NCBI GenBank assembly: GCA_018136815.1
Contig: CM030936.1
Location: forward strand, 1,958,569 to 2,022,568
Direction of reading: 5' to 3'
From: Isochrysis galbana
Taxonomy: Eukaryota; Haptophyta; Isochrysidales; Isochrysidaceae
DNA: 64,000 nt
Numbering within the stretch: position 1 is the stretch's first letter; every line of letters begins with the position of its first letter. Below are positions 10,715 through 22,721 of this stretch, piece after piece. The notes under the pieces were generated by a model. The model worked only from the letters and a program-made list of their open reading frames with translations, did no database searches and was not told the origin of the DNA. Made by a program: the position numbers and the translations under genes.

Positions 10715-12178
10715 TGCTCGTAGCGGGCCATCATGAGGGGGAAGGGGGGGGATGGCTCACGAGGGTCGGGTCGTCTTTCCGTCGGCGGGCTCTTCGCCGC
10801 TCCGTCGACTCTCCGCCCCTCCGCCCCTCCGCCCCTCCGCCTCGTAGCGTGTATGTCCGTGTGTTTTTGGTGCCTCCCCTGACGTGCCGAGGCGTACCCC
10901 TTGATACTCGGAGCGCTCTCCATGCGCCGTCACACCCAAGCGCTGACGCTACACCCCACCGTCTCTGACGCCCGACGTGACAAACCCCGCGCACACACAC
11001 ACACACACGCCTAGCCACTTGACGTGGTCGGCTGACTCCGGCCGGTGTGCCTTCACCCGACCCAGGCGGGACGCCGCACGCACGCCGCCGGCGGCAGGGC
11101 GAGGTGGAGTTGGCTAGCGAGGTTGCTGCCGTCTCGGCCAAGCGGGAGGCCTCCTCAGGTTGCCGCGTTGGGGTTGTGGGAGGCAACCCCCTCTCAGGAA
11201 TGCTCCTCTTCCGCTTGGTCAGCAAGGGCGGCTGCGCGCCCTTTCCAACCGGGTACCAAATGAAGGCAAACGACCTCAATGAGCAACTAGTGATTTTTTT
11301 GAGAATGGCAATGTCGTAGCGAAGCTCGTTTCCACGTTGGGAACGAGTCGCGCAGGCGCATCGGCGGCTAGCGCGGCGCATGATTCGTCCAGGAAGACCG
11401 GGGCGGGCTCATCGGGAGATCGGGGAAGGGAAAGCCAAAGTCGCGCTTTGGAATTGACGGGAGAGGGGCACGGAACGCGGAACGGAGGCGGCGGAGGGCG
11501 CGAGACAGTCTACGGCGAGCGGTTGCCTCTTGCTAGGGACTCGTACTCGTACGTAGTACGTAGTAGGGACTCGTAGACTCGAAAGGATCATTCGGAAGAC
11601 TCGGGGCTTGGGGTACTCAGGGGACTGCGCGTCACCAGCAGGCGACGACAATTCTAGAACAACACAAAAGCACGAGTCTGCACTCCAACATTAGCCCCGT
11701 AATAGGCCCAAATCATACATTAACATTAAACGTGTAACGCACCCCCCCCGATGAGCAAAAAACAAGATTGTCTACCAAAAATGAGGAACGAGAGGAAGAG
11801 GGCTCGAAGGTCAAAACACAATTCGGACTGATCCCCTACTTATGAAAGTAGGTTCGGGTGGGCAGGTTAAAAATGGCAGGCAGCAGGCAGGTGCAGGTGC
11901 GGGAGGTCAATGGACCTCTCGCACCTTCGGGAAGTCCAGGGTTAGTGCATTGAAAATGAGCCTTTGACCGAACTAATCAAATGGGCATTGCTATCAGCTA
12001 CGAGGGAGCGGCGACTCGGCGGGGGAGCACGGGGGGTGACGTGAACTAGCCGAGAAAAAAAGTTTTGACAGGACCTTAGGGCCTTCGACATGCAAGCAAC
12101 ATGGGGAGGGGGCGCAAGGTGGAAAAGAGGATCCACGCTTGAACCAACACGAACTAGTTGGGGCTATGGGTGGTTTGT
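10715..12178. other. Gene-free spacer with repeat pieces
   Basis: Contains the right copy of the LRR-flanking direct repeat (11195-11276), a CA-dinucleotide run near 10993-11007, and a palindromic stretch rich in TACGTAGTACGTA (11535-11580). A hairpin at 11829-11852 (CTACTT-loop-AAGTAG) resembles the 5'-terminal hairpin of the local LINE family but has no ATG after it. 11690-12050 is relatively AT-rich and unique. No supported gene. Confidence 0.5.
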
Positions 12179-15100
12179 TCATCCGTCCAAGCTGCTCTGG
12201 GCCAACAGTGCGTGCCGCTTAAGTGACGCCGTCGTGAGAGCATTCGTTGCAGCTCCAAATCCGCCGCCGATGCGTCCGATGCGATAGGCGGCGGTGGGCA
12301 ATGTAGATTGGCCAATACTTCCGACGCCGGCGAGTCGGCGAACGGTGGAAGATGCTAGGGGGTGTAGTGGTGTAGGCCGCGGCCCATCCGGTGAGCCCGA
12401 TACGAGTGCCATCAGCGCGGGACGGTGGAGCGTCGGTGCGGACGTGGAGGCGGAGAGTTTCTTGTACTCAGGTGACGGCGGCGGCCCTGTGAACGCGGTC
12501 GCAGTCTCGGCCCTTCGTACGAGGAGCTGTTGGCTTGTGCTCAATGGCATTGCCTCCTCCGAGCTAGGCTTCAGTTCCCCGTGGAGACGCAGCACTCGTC
12601 GGGAGTAGAACTCGGCGCCAGGGCTGGCCGATGCTCGTCCAACGCCATCACTACCGAATGGAAGCATTGGTGAAGGCGTGACAATCACGTGCAAAGGCCT
12701 CGGATCGCTCCCGGGCGAACGCATGCTCGGGGAGGTGTTCCTCCCGACGCCATAGTTGTGGTCTGCATCTTCTGTGATCGACAACATTGGCGCTGAGGGG
12801 TACACGTTGTAGTCCATGTCCACCCTTGGCCCCTCGACGGCAGCTGACCAACCGCCCCCGCCCCGCTCGATGCTGCTGCCCTCTGCGGGAGCCACAACAC
12901 GCTTCTGATCAATCGCGCGACGCACCCACACGTTTTCTAGAGTGACCGCAGCGGGATGCGCGGCCCTTGAGCACGTGGCGGTGTGGCTGTGTCCATTGAG
13001 GTGCTGTGGTAGGCATCTCAAGGGGGAAGCCCCGGGCGACGAGGCGTGCGACGACGGGGGAGAGCTCGTCGAAATCGCCCCAACCCCAGGCTGAGTAAGG
13101 GATACGGATCCGATGGGCTCAACGGATTCGAGCTTGCCTGACCTGGCGGCTCCATGTGCAGGTGGCGAGCCTCCTAAAGAGGAACTTGAGCAAGCCGGGC
13201 GTGGGGCGCGCGCCATTACAGGAGCTGACGCAGAAGTGGGGAGCATACTCCGTAGCTTCAATGGCGATTGGTCAAGATCGGCGCTGTGCAAGGAGAAGTA
13301 GAACGCATTCCGCTGCGTATTGAGCTCGGGGTATGTCGAGAGCCCGGCGGTTTGCCGTCCCCGCCTAGCGAGATGCTCATCCGGACTAACATTGAGCCTT
13401 GGGCGCTGGTGCGGGCTTAGCGCCAATAGGGGCGTCTTCCGAAGCATCGGACGTGAATGAGCGGGCCCGGCGTGCGAATTAAAGGGCGGCGGGTCGATGT
13501 TGATACTGAGCGGCAGCCCTGCCACTCGCGCGCGGTCCATGCTCGCTCCACATACTGCATCGGCCGTGCCATAGGTGCATGGCTGCTGCGCCTCAGTGCC
13601 GTTGTCGAGGGCGCTGCCAGCGTTGCGCGTGAAGCAGGAAGAGTCAGGCACAGGTATATCGAAGTTAGCATGCCGCGGGTCGATATTGCGGTTGACCACG
13701 CGTGGGAAGGGAGGCGACTCGTTGACCCCCTTTGTGTTGGCCTTGCGAACGGGTACCGGCGATGATTTCGAAGGTGCCAAGCGGACGACATCGGCGCGGC
13801 GATTCTTCTCGGCGGGCGGTATGTGCTTCTTGGCCACCGCCGCAGGAGACGACCTTGACAGGGTTGGTGACGCCGCGGGCCATGCACACAAGCTGGGATG
13901 TTCATCGCCTGAGCCCGACGAGCCAGGCGAAGGCGGCTCAAGCGGACGGCCTTGCGTGTGCTGCTTGCTAGAGGTAGCGCTCACGGTGAGGCTCCTAGCG
14001 GGAGCCAAGGCCGGCAACTTCTCGCCGCGGGGACCATCCTTATGCCCATGATGTTCGACACTATCTGCGAACTCCGTCTGCCGATTCGGCTGTCCGCATC
14101 CGATCCTGATGTCCTCGTCACGCCTGAACACGCGCTTACCGTTCTCGTCAGTGTACGAGATGGCTTCGAGCAGATTTGCGAGGAAGCTGACATACTCGGA
14201 CGCTTTCGTCGACTCGGTCCACACATCCGCAAGCTCGAACATGGAGTCGAAGAAGGCATCCTTTCCCAGCACTGCCGTCGCGCCGGAGTCGGTTCGAGCG
14301 TCGTGTGCCCAATCTTCGGCCACCGTTGCCCGGGCGTCCGCCTCATCATACTCATCCATCATGGCGCGGTACACCTGAAGAAGAGATGAGAGAGCGGGCA
14401 GCTTTGATCGCGGGCGACAAGAAAGAGCGCAGCGAGCATGCAGCAAAGGCATTGGACTTGGGCCCGAGGATTTCTACACGGATGATCGGGATGCACGGGC
14501 CGAAGCGATACCTTTTTCATAGCATATGTGTATTCGGGCTTCTCGACGCCGGGCCTGCCATCGAGGCTTTGTGTGAGTTGCCACCATTCCGCGAGAATCG
14601 TTACGACGGCCATGTGGTTGCGGATAGCATAGCGTAGCTCCAGGTTTTTCTGTTCACAGGTCGCACGGGAGGCGGATGTGACACGGAGCGAGCGGACAAT
14701 GGGAAGCTCGTACAAAAAGGATGGCCATCAGGGCTGCCACTAGGACATGAGCCCTATCTCCTCCTATGCCGTCCTGTACGGGCAGCATGCGAGCTGCCTC
14801 ACCTCCGAAAGCATGTCGAGCGAATCGTTATCGCCCTCATCCTCTGTGGACACGTCAGAATCAGCCTCTGCTTCTGCCCGGCGCTTGCACTTGAACTCCT
14901 CAAGCTTCCTAGCACAATCGCTCAATCCATGCTGAGTATGTGCTCCTCGGCCAAGGTTCTGAACAACCCCAAGGAGGAATGCAGGATGATTTGGCTTACG
15001 TAATCGTGTAAGTTGCGTCAGTGCTCAAGGGCTGCACAATCCCATGCATGTGTGGAGCGCCACGAGTGAGGGATGACGCTCGAGACGCGTGAGTAGCACC

Positions 15101-15529
15101 AGCAGCACTGCATGACTAGAAGCAACGGGGACTCGACACTTACGTGCCTCTCTTCAGAGCACACCAAACTGGACAGACTGGTGCAGGATCGAGGTTTGTG
15201 GCTTGGCTGGATGCGCATGCACGCACCCTAAGTAAGCACCAACCCTTTGAGGAAGGCGGCTTTGCCACATGAAGGTTGGACGAGGAGATCCGCTTCACAC
15301 TCGCAATCGAGCGCTTCAACATGCCGCTCTCAGGCCTCGCGTGCCTCGCCAGTCTGACGAGCGCAATGAAGTGCGCAGCCCGCTTGACTTCTGCCCGACT
15401 GCGCCAGCCCTTTTGGAGCACTCTGGCCGCGTGCTGCTCCTCCGCCTCCCTGCTGCTTCTCCCCTGCTCTTCGAGCTCTGCTGCGCTGCTCCGGAGCAGC
15501 TGCGGCATGCTCAGCGTGCTCTCCTCCAT
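12179..15529 (-). CDS. IQ-motif protein with a conserved helical domain and long disordered tail, 4 or more exons
   Basis: Model: exons 15529-15227, 14931-14803, 14649-14512 and 14374-12179. All junctions are phase 0 and GT-AG, giving about 921 residues. The N-terminus has an IQ-like calmodulin-binding motif (AARVLQKGWRSRAEVKRA, about residues 45-62). An acidic segment follows (EADSDVSTEDEGDNDS), then helical segments (RYAIRNHMAVVTILAEWWQL and DAFFDSMFELADVWTES) that look like a globular, EF-hand-neighbouring or cytoskeletal domain. The last ~600 residues are Ser/Pro-rich and probably disordered. IQ motifs bind calmodulin or myosin light chains, so a Ca-signalling or cytoskeletal role is an inference. 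The first intron is the least certain part: it holds a possible 38-nt exon near 15174-15137 with a strong GTAAGT donor. Confidence 0.7.
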
Positions 15530-16106
15530 CTCCGCCCCTGACCGAGGCGACGAGTCGCGCGGTGCGAAAGAGAGGGTCCAGCTTCGGTCCACACGAGAGA
15601 GCACCGCGCGCGTGCGCGCGAGCGCGCTAACGGCGGCCTAGAGCCTGGTGGCCTCCGTCTTTGACCCGACTGACCCGATGACCACCACCGCCGTCCCTTC
15701 CCCTGTCTCCCGGTCTTCCTCTCTCTTCCTACTTTACCCTTCTCCCCTTTTTTCCCTTTAGCACGCCCCCCTCATTCTCTTCTCTTGCGCGGCGACGACC
15801 ACGACGACCACGACGAAAGGCCAAAAAGTCGTTTCAGCGGGTCTCTCTCTCTCGCCCCCCCCCCGCCGCTTTGCTTCGTCTCCTTTTCGAACAATCGCCT
15901 ACTTTGCGCGTCTCATCTTCGTATCCTCGGCGCCTCTCTCCCCCTCATCTCCCGCCGCATTTTTCTTTGATTTGGAGGTGTGCGCAAGGGTTTGTGCTCG
16001 TGTGCTCTCTTCCTTCTTCCTCCCGCAAGAGTACTCTATGAAACGATTTGTACCTTCGTACCCTGTTCATGCAGGGTTACAGTTATGTTGCAGTGATTTT
16101 CTCACA
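15530..16106. other. Upstream region of the IQ-motif gene
   Basis: Pyrimidine-rich DNA (CTCTCTC and C-runs around 15700-15860) with no credible coding frame. It probably contains the promoter and 5' leader of the minus-strand gene ending at 12179. The left target-site duplication of the next element begins at 16107. Confidence 0.4.
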
Positions 16107-16123
16107 AGGCGCTAGAGCACTTA

Positions 16124-17370
16124 AAAAAATATTCTTGAAGGTGCCCGCTATGCTGCTACTGACTCACACCCCTCCGGTATCTCACTCGCCATCGCCTATA
16201 CCCCACACTCTCACCCCCGCTTCCGCTACTCCCCCTACGGGGGGTGGGCCCGCGTGCACTACGACGGGCCAGGCGGGTGGGGGGCCGGCTGGGGCGGGCC
16301 TGTCAGTTCTAACTCTGCGGACAAACGTAAACGCGCGCGTCGCTTACCTTATTCTGACTTTTTTGTTCTGCGGCCCCCGCCTCTTGGGTCGTTCGTTCTC
16401 GTCTGGCGCCGCGCTTTCGCGGTGTCCGCCTGTCGCGTCGGGTGTCGACCTGTAAACCTACTGTAAACAGGCTTGAGTCTTACCTCTTACCTTTCTTGGG
16501 GTCAGATCGTGTCGAATTTTTTGTCGTGCTTTTCTCGTCGTTCTCTTCATTCTCTTACGGGCGTGCGATGTCTGCGCGCGCCATGGCCCCCCTCTGAGGG
16601 GACCCTCGGGTCCCCCCAGAGGGCCAGCTGGGCCAGCTCAGCAGGGGGCAGTGGAGGCTGGGGCTGGGCCCCTGGCCTCCCCTGCCTCTCCCACGCTGGC
16701 CTCGCTGGCCCTGGGTGCCCACCTGGCGACTCGCAGTGTCTGTGTCTCAGTGGTGGAGGGGGGGTCAGTACGATGGGGGTCAGGTTCAGGCGAATGCGTG
16801 AGGCGCGCGGCGCGCGCTGGGTGAGAGTCTGGGCAGGATTGATGTCAGCTCAGCCCCTGCCAGCAGGCAGCCCAGATGGGACAATAGGCTTCTAATAGGT
16901 TCTATTAAGAGGTCAAGAGGCCTACCGGACCTGTTACCTGTTAATAGGTAATGGTAATAGGTAAAAAAAAACCTTTCAATTTTCTCGCCTCGCGCGTGGC
17001 TATAGGCCTATACTATAGGTACCGCTATCGTAGCCACGCCCAAATCATCTCAGATCCCTTCCTCCCCCTAGTAACTAAGCTCAGAAGTCAGAAGCCAATC
17101 ATATTCATATTATAAATCACATACTGATACATCTATAATATTAGTAAAATGAGTTTTATTTTGACCTGTTACGGACCTATTGCGACCTGTTAACATGTCC
17201 TCTTAATAGGAAGAGGCCCCCGAAACCTGTTGACCTTGTACCTGTTGTCCCATCAGGGGCAGGCAGGGGCTGAGAGTGAGTGTGCAGGCCCACCCAGAGG
17301 GTGTCTGCGATGGAGGAAGGGGGGAACGCGGCCCCCATGACCCTATCAGTTTTACTGATAGTTGTGTTAC
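16124..17370 (-). mobile_element. Short non-autonomous LINE derivative with 17-bp target-site duplication
   Basis: AGGCGCTAGAGCACTTA is present at both 16107-16123 and 17371-17387, bounding a 1247-bp insertion. On the minus strand the 5' side has the family hairpin (17343-17361, CTATCAGT-loop-ACTGATAG) followed by GGGTC and ATG, opening MGAAFPPSSIADTLWVGLHT, which matches other copies. The 3' end is ATTCTTGAA...-type sequence finishing in a T-run (A-run on the plus strand, 16124-16129) directly against the duplication. No reverse transcriptase fits inside, so it would depend on a full LINE. The middle (16880-17260) is occupied by a palindromic insert. Confidence 0.8.
16868..17265. repeat. Palindromic insert with many ACCTGTT/AACAGGT motifs
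   Basis: Outer arms CAGATGGGACAATAGG (near 16871) and, in reverse complement, CTGATGGGACAACAGG (near 17265) face each other. Inside, ACCTGTTA/TAACAGGT-like heptamers recur at least eight times, in both orientations (16929-16950, 17160-17195, 17222-17250), together with TATTAAGAGG on both sides. The centre carries a member of the AAACCTTT...CTCGCC repeat family (16966-17050) with GCGTGGCTA/TAGCCACGC arms. It looks like an element nested inside the LINE derivative. Confidence 0.6.
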
Positions 17371-17500
17371 AGGCGCTAGAGCACTTATAGCTTCGTAGGA
17401 CATCTTGTTGGCTAGCATTCCTAGCCACATAGACCGGACGAGCCATACGCCAACCGTGCACCCCCCCCCAAAAAAAACACTCTTGCAGGTGTCCGCTAAG

Positions 17501-18270
17501 AACCTACTTTTATAAGTGGGGGTCAATGAGGGCCTCGCGCCCCCCTCTCTCCATCGCGGACACCCCCCGGGGTGGGCCCGTACATTCAACCTCAGCCATT
17601 CAACCTCAGCCCCTGCCCTCTGGCAAGGGCTGGGCAATCATCATTCTAGCCCAGACCCCTAGTGGGCGCGGGCCGCGAGCCGCACTCCCAGGCCCGCATG
17701 GGCCAGCTCTCGTACTGACTCCCCCCCCCATCCCTGGTCGCCAGGCAGACAGGGGACTCAGGGCGGCACCCAAGGCCAGCGAGGCGAGCGAGGGAGAGGC
17801 AGGGGGGGCCAGGGGCTGAGCCCCAGCCTCCACTGCCCCCTGAGCTGCCCCTACTGCCCCTCTGGCCGCCCCTGAAGGACCTCTGAGAGCAGGCCGTGGC
17901 GCGCCGCATGGCGACGCGCCGCAGGGACCGGGGCGGAAGAGAATGGAACGAGGGAGAGGGAGAGGGGGGGATTTGCACCCCCCCCGATGGAGTGTGGTGA
18001 GAAACGAGACCCGTTTGCATTAGCAAACGGGCGGAGGGGGGCGGCTGGCGACAGGAGGGAGATGGGAAGGGAGCGGCTCAAGACGTCTTGGGATACACCT
18101 GTGGCAGGTATCTTCGGGGCGCAGTTGCTTATTTCTCGAGAACCGCTCGCGGCATGAGCTGGTAAGGGCCGTTCTTCTTCTTTGACGAGAGGTTCCTCCC
18201 CCCCCCCCCCCCCGGTGCTTTTTCCCGGAGAGTCGCCCGACGTAGGTGTGGGTTCCCGCCAGATGCGCTG
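17501..18270 (+). mobile_element. LINE-family 5' end, plus sense
   Basis: Starts with the hairpin AACCTACTTTTATAAGT at 17501, then GGGGGTCA and ATG 17526. This opens a frame beginning MRASRPPLSIADTPRGGPVH, the same N-terminus as the copies ending at 51924 and 33115. Homology with 51170-51924 (reverse complement) continues to about 18270, including the hairpin-prone CGTTTGC-loop-GCAAACG (18010-18028). Beyond 18270 the two copies diverge and no 3' end was found. Just upstream (17470-17500), the sequence AAAAAAAACACTCTTGCAGGTGTCCGC looks like the T-tailed 3' end of another minus-sense member. Confidence 0.65.
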
Positions 18271-18827
18271 TGAGGCGCTCTGGCAGGATCTTGGGCTTTT
18301 TTGCTCGCCGCGGCGTAGAGAGCTACGACGTGGCCCGTCCTGAGGCCACCCACGGGTCTTGCCTCATCGATCAGCGCCGAATCTGGCACTCTTAGAGAGA
18401 GGAGGGCCGCGAGGGCAGCCTCAACGCGGAGGCTCGTCAGCCACGCGTGGACGGCCGTGTCGGTGAGCTGGTCCTGGTTCTCGATGCCGAGTTCGAGTGA
18501 GGGCAAATCCTGCGAGGGGCGGGTCGGGATGGTCAGGGCAGGGTCTGCGGCAGCCAGGGTAGCCGCGTGCGCGCGCTCTGAGGAGCTGGGTGGGCTGCGC
18601 GGGCCATGATGCCAGAGGGTCAGGGGGTGGTCGGACTGTCGGCAGCCCGACACGGCGCTGCATCGGGCGGGAATCAAATGCCGAATGTAGCTTAGATATA
18701 AAGGAACCGATCCCCCCGCGGGCGCGACCGCCCTTTCTTTACGGGTAGAGCGTGAGCGCGCGTGACGGAGGGGGGGAGAGGGGGGGCGAATCGCACCATT
18801 TCCTGGCGAAGATTTTCGTGGCGGCAG

Positions 18828-18932
18828 GTGGCCCCCCCTGAAGATTTTTTATTGGGCTTCGCGCCACGGTCAAAAATGCAGCCCAACCCTTACTAATAGT
18901 TAAAAAGCCCCTGTTTGACCGCCCTATGGCAT
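18828..18932. repeat. About 100-bp dispersed repeat (inverted partner at 27155-27252)
   Basis: Reads GATTTTTTATTGGGC...CGCCACGGTCAAAAATGCAGCCC...CTGTTTGACCGCCCTAT. The reverse complement lies at 27155-27252 with only a few differences (TTTTTTGACCGTGGCGCGATGCCC there). The sequence is AT-richer than its surroundings. No open frame is shared, so a non-coding mobile sequence is likely. From 18270 to 19100 I see no supported gene; a minus-strand frame (18129-18677) lacks an ATG at its start. Confidence 0.7.
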
Positions 18933-19123
18933 ATGATTGCGCAAGCAACCGCATAAAGCGTACATCCACCACTCCATCTCTGACAACAAGCTAACAACGA
19001 ACACGATATTCCAGGAGAAAACACGACGCATGGTACACGGCATAGTAGGACGTTCCAGCCTTCTCTATGCATGCGAGGCGCCCAGTGATGGGAAGCTTTA
19101 TAGTTAAGAGGGTGATGAGCGAA

Positions 19124-19895
<772 letters not shown>

Positions 19896-20340
19896 GGACA
19901 CTCCGTAGGTACTCAGTACTCAACTCCTAGCATCCCTGTTCAACGTGGAATAGCTTCGAATTTCGGCTATGATCATAAAGCACATATCAGATTTGTGCTA
20001 TGGTCTACAGATACAAATAACGCTCGAGGCCATGTTCTACAGATACCAATGATGCAGATCCGGGAACAGATAATACTAATAATAACGCACATAATGCTAC
20101 TTTTCACATAATTGTTTACAGTATATCACATTTCACAGCTCGGCTGATTACTTTACTAGTATAGCGAATACGTAGGGACGAAGTCAGCTAGGTCAGGCAC
20201 AGACTCGACGAGGTTGTTCCCGCGGGGCTGGTCACCGACCGAGTCTCGAGTCTCGAGTGATCTCTGTGACGCTTGATTGACGTCTGACGTCTGACGTCTG
20301 TTTTATTAGTATATCTACTAGCGCTACAGCATACACATAC
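19896..20340. other. Upstream spacer, no gene seen
   Basis: Comparatively AT-rich. Contains short tandem motifs near 20240-20300 (GAGTCTC repeated, then GACGTCT repeated three times). The promoter of the SIW14-like gene should lie at its left end. Confidence 0.4.
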
Positions 20341-20990
20341 AAAAAAAGATCTGAAGATTCAGGGCTACACACCTATTGCTAGACAGCGCATACACTTGCT
20401 ACTGCTCATCAGCCAGCGCCCTTATCTCCCTTCTCTCCGCCCCCTCGCCTTCCCCCCCTCGTTCCTTTGTCTTTGGTGTCGGGGGTGCGGCCCTGGTACA
20501 CTACCAAGGGCCCGGTTTTGGGTGTAGGGTCCGGGCAGGCCTTTTGGGTTTGTGTTGTTGGGTAGAGCGGGCATTCCGAGTTGTGGTCGCCCCAAAGGAG
20601 GTGCATCGGCGTGTCCCTCGCCGCTATCACGGGTGCTTTGTGGCTTCCATCTCTACTTGTTTCTCTATCATCATCCCTAGCTTCCCAGCTAGGGACACGA
20701 GCTCCGCGCTGGGGACACGAGCTCCGCGCTGGGGGTCAATTCATTTTTATTGTCTATTTCGTAAAGTGGCCGGATGTCGGCCAAGTCTATCCTCTTTTTG
20801 GGTTGTCTCCCCTTGCCCGCCTAAGCGGTTCGCGCGGTGTCGCCGTTGAGTTGGCGAATATTAGCGCCTTGCTTAGCTTGGTGAATCTTTCCAATATGCG
20901 TACTAGTATCGATTCTTCTGAGAATGTGGCGTTGTCGCGCCCCTTTGTGGCCTGTCTCGCCCCTGTTTCGCTCCTTTGCACCTTGGGCCT
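20341..20990 (-). mobile_element. LINE 3' end fragment
   Basis: Minus-sense copy of the 3' part of the LINE at 33166-37070. The plus strand starts AAAAAAAGATCTGAAGATTCAGGGCTACACACCTA, matching 33166-33200, and continues through the shared CGCCCTTA...GGTCCGGGCAGGCC region. Near 20840-20930 it encodes FSEESILVRILERFTKLSKAL, the same C-terminal peptide as FSEESVLIRTIDRYTTLSKAL in the larger element. The sequence upstream (in sense) of this peptide is unrelated, so the copy is 5' truncated or rearranged near 20930. The sense-strand end is again a T-run. Confidence 0.75.
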
Positions 20991-22721
20991 TGCTCTCTCT
21001 TTGGTCCCTCCTTGCTGTCGTTCCCCCGCCCCCGCGCTTGCTCTCGCTCTCGTCGTAGGTGTTCGTCGCTGAGGACTTTCCCCCCAGCGCGAAGCCTACC
21101 CTCTCGCCCCTTTCGTTTTACGCACGTAGATTCCCTCCTTACTTTCTACATATTCGTTCGCTGTAACCGCCGTTCGCTGTCGGCTCTTCCGTCGCATCGT
21201 CGCTCTCTCGTCGGCTTTCTCTTCCTTGTTTCCTTCCTTCTGTGTCTTCCCCGCCCAAGTGGGGAAGGATACGTTAGTGTAGGGAGATGTTAGGTGAAAG
21301 TTGAGTGTGCGTGTCTTGTGATTGTTGTCGATCTAGTCGGATTGGGATCCTGTCGGCCTCTGTCGCCCACGTTCGTCGCCCTAGTCGCTCCTCGCTCCCT
21401 CGTCCTCGCTCTCGCTTCTCGCTTCCTTCGTAACAAGCAATCCTACAACACCAATCAAACCAACCCACTCTCGCCCACTCACACTCGCTACCGCTATGTC
21501 CGCTCCGTCGTCCCGCTCGCCCTCGCCACTGCCCGCCATCCATCCTCCCGCCATTGAGGTGGATCAGCCCGTCCAACCTGCCAATCTCCAAAACACCGTG
21601 CCTTCCGCCGCCTACCTTCCGTACCTTCCGCTTCCCTCCGTCCCGTCCGTAACCTCCACTCCGTCACCCACGGACCTCGTCGGCCTGCTATTCTAATGTC
21701 TAATGTTATACTTAATTCCTGTCATTGGCATTGTCATTGTGTACTTCCAGGGTGTAAGTGTAAGTGCACATAGCTCAGCCAAATCATGCACAAAAAGGCC
21801 ATGCCTGGGCACAGGGGTATGGGTAGGCCTCACCCCATGCCCTTTCTTCTAGGAAGCGCCTCACATAAGCCTACCCTCAAGCCCCGATCACCGGGGCTAG
21901 ATGTATGCTGCATGCTGCGCCAGGTGCGGCTCCTGCGTCCCGAGGTCTGAAACATAAATGTACACAATAACTAAAATCAGCCGCCTCCTATCCGAAATCC
22001 CAGCCGCCCCTCGAGCCAGAGACACTCGGTGCAAGCGATGAGCGATGAGGCGATGATAGCCACACTGATTCAACCGACGAAGCCACGAAGCCACCGATCC
22101 GCCCGATGACCGATGAGCCGAGCCCGACGAGGAAACCCCCCCCCATCCATCCACTAGCCTCCCCAGCCCATCCCGCTAGCCGCTAGCCCCCCCATCCATC
22201 TCACTAGCCCCCCCCATTCGCCCCACTGGCCCCCGCGCGTGATCGCCTCTCTCCCGCGCGGATCCCTCTCTCCGCCGCACCCCTCCCAAGCCGAATGGAA
22301 GGGGGAGGAGATGGAGATGGAGACGGTGCCAGATGGAAGCAAACGACCAGACGGTTGGCGGTTGGGGAGGAGGGCGGAGCGCGCACCGTGATCCTATGTG
22401 TTTAAAGATAGTCGAGACGTGTAAATGGTTGAGGGAGTGGAGGAGGGAAAACTAGAAACAATACTTTATGTGCAGACGGATGAGAGAGTGGAAGAGGGAA
22501 GACAAGAACCGCAATCCGTCACGTGTACGTTTATTCATGTGCATTCACACCGACGGAAATGGCGAACGACACGCCGATGAGGAAAGAGACACGCCGATGA
22601 GAGCCATCCCCCAGGCAGTGCATTGCACATCTTGCGAAATCACCAATACGCGACGAGTGCCTTGGAACACTGGGTGAGAACAATGTCGCACAATGCGTAG
22701 AAAAAGAATATCCACGTGACG
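20991..22721. other. Gene-poor region
   Basis: No supported gene. 21496-21696 holds a 66-codon plus-strand frame opening with ATG (Ser/Pro-rich, MSAPSSRSPSPLPAIHPPAI) that could be the start of a retroelement or a short host protein; I cannot support either. 22140-22300 is C-rich simple sequence. 22400-22720 shows short near-duplications of GAGTGGAGGAGGGAA and GACACGCCGATGA. The 3' side adjoins the CRAL-TRIO gene stop at 22722. Confidence 0.4.

Noticed and set aside
13452-14051. Overlapping plus-strand frames opposite the IQ-motif gene
   Set aside because: The minus-strand model has consistent splice phases and continuous composition; the plus frames have no domain.
18129-18677. 182-codon minus-strand frame with a protein-like middle (TDTAVHAWLTSLRVEAALAA)
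   Set aside because: No ATG at its start, its 3' half lies in a retroelement repeat that includes a long C-run, and no family is recognisable.
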